A DNA stretch of 10,006 bases from UBA12567 sp964598425 (GTDB taxonomy: Bacteria; Planctomycetota; Phycisphaerae; Phycisphaerales; SM1A02). Both the position numbers and the translations under genes were made by a program. The notes under the pieces were generated by a model, which ran no database searches, was not told the DNA's origin, and worked only from the letters and a program-made list of their open reading frames with translations. The stretch covers positions 1 to 10,006 of the forward strand of contig CAZRBV010000057.1 in the NCBI GenBank assembly GCA_964598425.1. Direction: 5' to 3'. Position 1 is the first letter of the stretch, and the number at the start of each line of letters is the position of its first letter. Below, piece after piece: positions 5,918-10,006 of this stretch.

Positions 5918-7825
5918 ATGGCCGCCCACCGCAGAACACTGGCAAGTTTCATCCGTGAGCTTGAAGACAGTGACGAACTCGTCCGAATACCAGCACCCGT
6001 ATCGCCCATGCTTGAAATCGCTCGCCGGGCTGTGGCAGAGTCGATTGCTCCTGCAGCCGTGCCGAGCGAGTCGGCCGCACACTTTGACTCCGATCTCGCT
6101 GGTCTCGGCGGTCGTGCTTTACTCTTTGAGAACGTCGAGGGGTGCGATTTTCCCCTTGCGATCAACCTCTTTGGCTCCTACAGCCGCATTGAACGCGCAC
6201 TTCGGTGCGAAGAACGTGGTCTCGATGGTTTGGCGGCTCGCGTATCGGCACTGACAAAGATGGAACCTCCGGGTGGACTGCGTGACCTCGTCGCGAAGGG
6301 GAGGCGGCTGATCCCGCTGCTCAAGGCGCCACCAAAGTCGGTGCGGCGGGGGGCGTGTCAGGAAGTCGTGCGCATGGCCAGCGAGGGCGAGGTGGATCTT
6401 CGCCGCCTGCCGCTCATCAAGTGCTGGCCGCTCGATGGCGACCCTGCTGCGGTTGGGTGGCCGCTGGACGCTGAGCAGGCAGGAACCGCGGGCGGGGAAG
6501 GTCGGTACATCACGCTCGCGGGGATGCACACAATACATGCCCGCGATCGCGGCAAAGCGAAGCCGGCGAGCCACAACATCGGGATGTACCGCGCGCAGCT
6601 GCTCGGACGAACCACGCTTGCCATGCACTGGCACATCCATCACGACGGCGCTGCGCACTGGCGAAGTTGGAAGGAGATCGGCGAGCCGATGCCGATCGCG
6701 ATCTGCTTTGGCGGCGAACCGGTGCTTCCATATGCGGCCACCGCGCCGCTGCCGCCGGGCGTGAGCGAGTTGTTGATGGCTGGATTTCTCGAAGGACGTG
6801 GCATTCCGATGGTGCAAGCCAAGACGGTTCCGCTTCGGGTGCCTGCCAATTCAGAGATCGTGATCGAGGGCTTTGTGCGGACCGATGCCGGTCCTTGCGG
6901 CTGGGACGCCCGCGGCGACGAGCCGCTTGGCCCAGGCGCGGTGCTCGAAGGGCCCTTTGGTGATCACACCGGCTATTACTCGCTTCCGGATCGGTATCCG
7001 ATCACCGAAGTGACGGCGATCACCCATACGCGCGAGGCGATCTTTCCGGCCACGGTTGTCGGTCCACCCCCTCAAGAGGACTTCTGGCTGGGTAAGACAA
7101 CCGAACGCGTGTTCCTTCCGCTCCTGCAGACGCTCATTCCCGATCTCGTCGATTACGACCTGCCGATGGCAGGCTGCTTCCATAACTGGGCGGTGCTTGG
7201 AATTCGCAAGGCATACCCGCTGCAGGCACGCCGCATCATGCATGCCGTGTGGGGCGCGGGTCAGATGGCGTGGACGAAATGCGTCCTTGTCGTTGATGCA
7301 GACGAGGTTGATGTACACGACCAGGATGCAGTGCTGCAGGCGCTTTTCACACATGTCGACTTTGCGCGTGACGTCGAACTCACGCGAGGCCCACTGGACA
7401 TCCTCGATCATGCAGCCGCAGCGCGCGGCGCGGGTGGAAAGATCGGCTTTGACGCAACGCCGCGTTGGGAGGGCGAAGAGTCGGGTGGCAGCAGTGTGGC
7501 GCGGCCCCCGGTAATGGAGATGAGCCCTGGCCTTCGCGGGGAGATTCCGGACTGGGGGTGCGGGCGATGCGTCATTGTGTCACACGACGAGGACGTCGAA
7601 GCAGTTCACGCGTCACTGCAAGGCTGGAATGGTCTTGCGATTCTTCTGGATGCGGATGTCGATCGCACCAACAGACTGCACGTGTGGTTCCATCTGCTTG
7701 CAGGATTCGATCCGATGCGGGACGTCTCGGTCCAGGAAGGCGTCATGGTGATCGACGCGCGCACCAAGCGTAGCGATGGAGAGACGGTCCGAGACTGGCC
7801 GCCGTTTCTCGGATGGTCAGTGTGA
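5918..7825 (+). CDS. ubiD: UbiD-family prenylated-FMN-dependent decarboxylase, long form
   Basis: UbiD enzymes remove the carboxyl group from aromatic or unsaturated acids using prenylated FMN made by UbiX, most often in quinone synthesis. Family blocks are RYITLAGMHTIHARD (196-210), HNIGMYRAQLLG (219-230) with R225, MHWHIHHDGAAHW (236-248), and LEGPFGDHTGYYS (343-355), where E344 and D349 match the acidic residues of the active site. CVLVVDADEVDVHD (455-468) and KIGFDAT (508-514) follow. The 635 residues exceed the roughly 490 of E. coli UbiD and fit the longer forms annotated as menaquinone-biosynthesis decarboxylases; a menaquinone role is inference. The ATG at 5918 is preferred over the GTG at 5882 because homology starts at RTLASFIRELE. 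It diverges from the ABC ATPase gene with 36 bp between starts, and its last 9 bp overlap the end of mltA. No ubiX is in the window. Confidence 0.93.
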   Translation: MAAHRRTLASFIRELEDSDELVRIPAPVSPMLEIARRAVAESIAPAAVPSESAAHFDSDLAGLGGRALLFENVEGCDFPLAINLFGSYSRIERALRCEERGLDGLAARVSALTKMEPPGGLRDLVAKGRRLIPLLKAPPKSVRRGACQEVVRMASEGEVDLRRLPLIKCWPLDGDPAAVGWPLDAEQAGTAGGEGRYITLAGMHTIHARDRGKAKPASHNIGMYRAQLLGRTTLAMHWHIHHDGAAHWRSWKEIGEPMPIAICFGGEPVLPYAATAPLPPGVSELLMAGFLEGRGIPMVQAKTVPLRVPANSEIVIEGFVRTDAGPCGWDARGDEPLGPGAVLEGPFGDHTGYYSLPDRYPITEVTAITHTREAIFPATVVGPPPQEDFWLGKTTERVFLPLLQTLIPDLVDYDLPMAGCFHNWAVLGIRKAYPLQARRIMHAVWGAGQMAWTKCVLVVDADEVDVHDQDAVLQALFTHVDFARDVELTRGPLDILDHAAAARGAGGKIGFDATPRWEGEESGGSSVARPPVMEMSPGLRGEIPDWGCGRCVIVSHDEDVEAVHASLQGWNGLAILLDADVDRTNRLHVWFHLLAGFDPMRDVSVQEGVMVIDARTKRSDGETVRDWPPFLGWSV

Positions 7826-9082
7826 GGCGAGCGCCGAGTTCGGCCCTTGCCAGCCTTCGTTGACGCCAGCGACTTCGCTTGGCTTCAGGAAGAAGTAGTA
7901 GAGTTGCCCTTCGTTCTTCTGCCTTCCGGCAAGAAGTTCTGCCATCGGTCCAGCCCCGAGGTAGAGGTCTGCGCGGCCGGGCGCTCGGATCGCGCCTCCC
8001 GTGTCCTGATCAAGCATGAAGTGTTGGAATCGCTGCGGATCTCCCGAGAACCTCGCAGCTGTTGTGTCGGCCAATACGACGCCGCCGCGAGGGAAGATGC
8101 TCTTGTCGGTGGCGACGGACCGTGATGGTGTCACCGGGAAACCAAGTGATCCCGCAGGCCAGCTGCCGCCGTCGTACTCCTGGAAGAAGACAAAGGACTC
8201 GTTGGCGTTCATGGCGTCCTCGACCACTTCCGGATTCCGCTTCCACAACCGTCTGATCGATTGAAGGCTCGCCGTTCCGGCGTCGAGGTCACCGTTCTTG
8301 ATGAGGGTCTGCCCGAGGCTGGCGTAGGGGCGATCGGTCTTGCCGGCATAGCCGAGGTACATCGTCGACCCGTCCTGCAGCATCAGCTTGGCCGAGCCGT
8401 TGATATGCACGATGTAGGCGTCGAGGGGATTCTCCATCCACACGACTTCGGTGCCGTCGAGCATGCCGGTGCGAGTGATTTCGGCGCGAGATGGCCACGG
8501 GTCGATGCCACCGTCGCTGCGTCGTCTGCCGAGCGGTGTTCCTGAGTCCGGGTCGGTGACGAGCTCGTGCGGGCGGCCGTAGAGTGGCGTGTCAAATCCG
8601 GTTCTGCGCTCACGCGACGCTCTGAAGGTCGGCGAGCAGTAGGCCGTAAAGAGAACCGTGCCTTCGTCATCGCATCCGATCGATTCGTAGACATCGAAGC
8701 GGTTCAGGAGTTCGCTTCGAAAGGCCTGAACGTCGGGCGCCGTTTCCATCAATTCCCGGAATGCCACGACGCTGGCCCGGGCGCGGTCATGATCGACATC
8801 GCACATGGGGAACCACTTGAGCGTGGATGGCTTGTCGAACCACTGGATCGACTCGTCGGAGGCGTCGCGGAGGAAAAGGTCGCGCGAGTCCCACGCACGA
8901 TCGATCGCCGTGAGACGCTCGGGTTGCATGACGAGCCTGAGCGGCGCCTGGCCGGGCGGTAGCGGCCGGGCGTAGTCTGGCCCGGTCGCCATGGTGGGCG
9001 ATTCGCTCATGGATTCCTGACAGCCAGCGATGGCGGCGAGGGCTGCGACGGCGGCGAGAGCGGTGTATCGGCGGATGGTCAT
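7817..9082 (-). CDS. mltA: Membrane-bound lytic murein transglycosylase A family lipoprotein
   Basis: MltA cleaves the glycan strands of peptidoglycan and forms 1,6-anhydromuramyl ends. The 421-residue product starts with a lipoprotein signal: basic TIRR, a hydrophobic run, and lipobox IAGC with C21 as the acylation site, so it should be membrane anchored. Family blocks are LFTAYCSP (144-151), NGSAKLMLQDGS (228-239), YAGKTDRPYASLG (245-257), NESFVFFQ (294-301), GSLGFPVTPSRSVATD (311-326) and QDTGGAI (359-365) followed by GRADLYLG (369-376). D360 lies where I expect the catalytic Asp of the family, with D372 nearby. The ATG at 9082 gives a clean signal peptide; an upstream in-frame ATG at 9136 lies in a tandem repeat and would place 18 unrelated residues before it. 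The presence of MltA and LspA genes implies that peptidoglycan and lipoproteins are made. Confidence 0.92.
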   Translation of the reverse strand: MTIRRYTALAAVAALAAIAGCQESMSESPTMATGPDYARPLPPGQAPLRLVMQPERLTAIDRAWDSRDLFLRDASDESIQWFDKPSTLKWFPMCDVDHDRARASVVAFRELMETAPDVQAFRSELLNRFDVYESIGCDDEGTVLFTAYCSPTFRASRERRTGFDTPLYGRPHELVTDPDSGTPLGRRRSDGGIDPWPSRAEITRTGMLDGTEVVWMENPLDAYIVHINGSAKLMLQDGSTMYLGYAGKTDRPYASLGQTLIKNGDLDAGTASLQSIRRLWKRNPEVVEDAMNANESFVFFQEYDGGSWPAGSLGFPVTPSRSVATDKSIFPRGGVVLADTTAARFSGDPQRFQHFMLDQDTGGAIRAPGRADLYLGAGPMAELLAGRQKNEGQLYYFFLKPSEVAGVNEGWQGPNSALASH

Positions 9083-9109
9083 AGGGGGCCGGACTCCATT
9101 CCGGTGAGA

Positions 9110-9165
9110 GGGTACCTCAGGAGACACCCATTTCATGGGGTACCTCAGGAGACACCCATTTCATG
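9110..9165. repeat. Perfect 28-bp tandem duplication in the mltA leader
   Basis: The unit runs from GGGTACCTCAGG to CCCATTTCATG and occurs at 9110-9137 and again at 9138-9165 without a mismatch. It starts 28 bp upstream of the mltA ATG. Each unit carries the palindrome GGTACC and an ACCCAT...ATGGGT-like dyad. The length is not a multiple of three, so it does not look like coding repeat. It may be a recent slippage duplication or a pair of regulator sites. The rest of the spacer to tatA (9166-9345) holds a GGTGA-C-TCACC dyad at 9168-9178 and a weak tatA promoter, but no gene. Confidence 0.9.
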
Positions 9166-9289
9166 TGGGTGACTCACCTTGCATCGGCCGAATGACCGGT
9201 TCAGGAACAATTCAACCCGTACTCGCTGAGGCGTGTGGCTGCGATTGGGGGGAGTGGGCGATGGGTACAACGTACGCGGGCTCGGAGGG

Positions 9290-9295
9290 TACACT
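9290..9295 (+). promoter_or_regulatory. Weak candidate -10 box for tatA
   Basis: TACACT lies about 50 bases before the tatA ATG, in the region where a promoter is expected. The best sequence about 17-18 bases upstream (TACAAC) is a poor -35 match. The call rests mainly on position. Confidence 0.3.
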
Positions 9296-9345
9296 GAGCG
9301 CGATCCCGGCCCCTTTCAGAGCGGCATGCGCAGGAGCCCCACGCC

Positions 9346-9657
9346 ATGCATTCCATGACTTCATACACGTTTGATCTTCTCGCCTTCGGTATGCCCGGTG
9401 GCTGGGAGTGGATCATCATCCTGCTGGTGGCACTGCTGATCTTCGGTCGCCGTCTTCCAGAGGTGGGTCGAAGTGTCGGCAAGAGCATCGTCGAGTTCAA
9501 GCGGGGGGTGAAGGGCATCAATGACGAGATCGAGACGGAATCGTCGAAGTCGGACGTCGCACAAGCCCGCGAACTGACCGACGAGACGGTCGCCAAGACC
9601 GAGACGCCGCCCCCGGTCGGCGAAGAGATGCCTGCGCGGCATGACGAATCAGCCTGA
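9346..9657 (+). CDS. tatA: Sec-independent twin-arginine translocase subunit TatA/TatE family
   Basis: TatA forms the channel of the Tat system, which moves folded proteins across the inner membrane. The 103-residue product has a short N-terminal part, one transmembrane helix (about 17-33, GGWEWIIILLVALLIF), the Phe-Gly hinge F33-G34, then an amphipathic helix RRLPEVGRSVGKSIVEFKRGVKG (35-57) and a charged, flexible tail ending near PPPVGEE. The FGRRLPEVGRSVG segment is the typical family signature. AGGAG (9332-9336) lies nine bases before the ATG at 9346, which fixes the start; an ATG at 9355 is a weaker choice. No tatB or tatC is next to it, so the Tat genes seem to be scattered. It stands alone between the mltA leader and tRNA-Val. 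Confidence 0.93.
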   Translation: MHSMTSYTFDLLAFGMPGGWEWIIILLVALLIFGRRLPEVGRSVGKSIVEFKRGVKGINDEIETESSKSDVAQARELTDETVAKTETPPPVGEEMPARHDESA

Positions 9658-9690
9658 TATTCGGTGGGCAGAGGACCTTGGCGTGCGAGG

Positions 9691-9696
9691 TATACT
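9691..9696 (+). promoter_or_regulatory. Candidate -10 box for tRNA-Val
   Basis: TATACT matches five of six bases of the TATAAT consensus and lies 18 bp before the first tRNA base, which leaves a short leader for RNase P to remove. No convincing -35 box is seen at 16-18 bp upstream. Confidence 0.5.
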
Positions 9697-9714
9697 GCCC
9701 CGTTCCCAATCACC

Positions 9715-9788
9715 GGGCCATTAGCTCAGTTGGCTAGAGCGCACGGATCACACCCGTGAGGTCACAGGTTCAAGTCCTGTATGGCCCA
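9715..9788 (+). tRNA. tRNA-Val (anticodon CAC)
   Basis: The full cloverleaf is visible. The acceptor GGGCCAT (9715-9721) pairs with ATGGCCC (9781-9787), with discriminator A9788. The D stem is GCTC/GAGC. The anticodon stem CACGG/CCGTG encloses the loop ATCACAC, so the anticodon is CAC and reads valine codon GTG. The T arm is ACAGG, TTCAAGT, CCTGT. No CCA is encoded. The last 18 bases of the gene and three flanking bases are repeated 160 bp downstream. Confidence 0.96.
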
Positions 9789-9790
9789 CT

Positions 9791-9835
9791 CGAAGTTACG
9801 AGGGGCCCCCGAGGCGGGGGCCCCTCGTAACTTCT
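9791..9835. terminator. Very strong 20-bp perfect hairpin after tRNA-Val
   Basis: Bases 9792-9811 pair without mismatch with 9815-9834 around the triloop AGG. The stem begins three bases after the tRNA discriminator. No T tract follows, so it is not a standard intrinsic terminator, though a stem of this strength could stall polymerase or block 3' exonucleases. It is the first of several hairpins in the tail of this tRNA. Confidence 0.6.
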
Positions 9836-9850
9836 CCGTGGTCCATGGGT

Positions 9851-9886
9851 CCGGCCAGAGGCCGTCCCCTGGCCGGCTTCGCCGGC
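9851..9886. repeat. Two overlapping hairpins between the repeat units
   Basis: CCGGCCA (9851-9857) can pair with TGGCCGG (9870-9876), and GCCGGC (9872-9877) with GCCGGC (9881-9886) around TTC. The two stems share bases and so exclude each other. Their role is unknown. Confidence 0.6.
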
Positions 9887-9895
9887 GACAGTCCG

Positions 9896-9927
9896 GTTGG
9901 TCATTGGGACCGCGTCGCGGCCCCAAC
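9896..9927. repeat. Bulged hairpin before the second tRNA-tail copy
   Basis: GTTG (9896-9899) pairs with CAAC (9924-9927), GGG (9906-9908) with CCC (9921-9923), and CCGC (9910-9913) with GCGG (9917-9920) around the loop GTC. It ends three bases before the repeated tRNA tail. Confidence 0.5.
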
Positions 9928-9954
9928 GTGCAAGTCCTGTATGGCCCACTCAAA

Positions 9955-9986
9955 GCGGCGATCGGAACCTGCGGTTCCATCGCCGC
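9955..9986. repeat. Hairpin behind the second tRNA-tail copy
   Basis: GCGGCGAT (9955-9962) pairs with ATCGCCGC (9979-9986), and GGAACC (9964-9969) with GGTTCC (9973-9978), leaving one bulged C and the triloop TGC. It takes the place held by the 20-bp hairpin in the first unit but has an unrelated sequence, so the fold is kept while the bases are not. Confidence 0.75.
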
Positions 9987-10006
9987 GTCTCCGTGGTCCA
10001 TGGGTC

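Larger units (their letters stand above)
9771..9951 (+). repeat. Direct repeat of the tRNA-Val 3' end (21 bp, copies at 9771-9791 and 9931-9951)
   Basis: The sequence from CAAGTCCTGT in the T loop through ATGGCCCACTC, 21 bp in all, occurs at the end of the tRNA and again exactly 160 bp downstream without a mismatch. The bases before the second copy (AACGTG) do not match the tRNA, and no partner strand for a T stem or acceptor is nearby, so the second copy is not a tRNA. This resembles either an attachment-site duplication or the tRNA-tail repeats found behind E. coli tyrT (rtT). Confidence 0.93.
9833..10006 (+). repeat. Direct repeat of a 19-bp box (copies at 9833-9851 and 9988-10006)
   Basis: TCTCCGTGGTCCATGGGTC follows the hairpin behind each tRNA-tail copy and is identical in both. 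The spacing is 155 bp, five less than for the tRNA tails, because the hairpins between differ in length and sequence. A looser relative (GGTCATTGGGACC) occurs at 9899-9911. The second copy ends on the last base of the window, so more units may follow. Confidence 0.92.

Noticed and set aside
9083..9136. Upstream mltA start at 9136
   Set aside because: The extra 18 residues come partly from the 28-bp repeat and would move the lipoprotein signal away from the N-terminus.
9771..9951. Integrated mobile element bounded by attL and attR
   Set aside because: Only 139 bp lie between the two tRNA-tail copies and they hold no gene. I keep the repeat as a finding but cannot call an element; an integrase would have to lie outside the window.
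9762..10001. Minus-strand open frame of 79 codons across tRNA-Val and its tail
   Set aside because: It reads backwards through a complete tRNA and repeated hairpins, and its C-terminus is the well-known artefact of translating an antisense tRNA end.

Overview
The window is GC-rich, tightly packed bacterial chromosome. It holds eight protein genes and two tRNA genes (one cut by the left edge), with no transposase, phage gene or CRISPR array. The likely source is a member of the Planctomycetota, perhaps a Phycisphaerae-like lineage. This is inferred from a TatA whose membrane helix opens with MPGGWEW, a lysine-rich DksA/TraR-like protein next to an enlarged LspA, a UbiD of about 635 residues, and tRNA genes without an encoded CCA. 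No taxonomic marker is present, so the assignment is tentative.

Layout. Positions 1-52 are the 3' end of tRNA-Pro(GGG), followed at once by a hairpin. A leftward block, accA (2857-1886), a lysine-rich DksA/TraR-like gene (1746-832) and lspA (835-176), covers fatty acid synthesis, transcription control and lipoprotein maturation. The DksA-like and lspA genes overlap by 4 nt (GTGA). A sigma70-like promoter lies between accA and the DksA-like gene. proC (2909-3712) diverges from accA. A leftward two-gene ABC exporter follows: ATPase 5881-4940 and permease 4943-3738, overlapping by ATGA. A long ubiD-family decarboxylase gene (5918-7825) diverges from it and overlaps by 9 bp the 3' end of the leftward mltA lipoprotein gene (9082-7817). 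A 263-bp spacer with a perfect 28-bp tandem duplication leads to tatA (9346-9657) and tRNA-Val(CAC) (9715-9788). Most genes serve the cell envelope or central metabolism: LspA would process the MltA lipoprotein, and TatA forms the Tat channel.

The least ordinary parts are these. (1) Downstream of tRNA-Val the last 21 bp of the tRNA are repeated 160 bp further on, and each copy is followed by a different strong hairpin and then the same 19-bp box, up to the window edge. (2) The DksA/TraR-like protein has a histone-H1-like lysine tail of about 120 residues and has lost three of the four zinc cysteines. (3) proC and ubiD both show TATCCT, six bases, then ATG, with no Shine-Dalgarno sequence, which suggests leaderless mRNAs. 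(4) The 28-bp tandem repeat sits just upstream of mltA. None of these is proved by sequence alone. I see no clearly new multi-gene system in the window.
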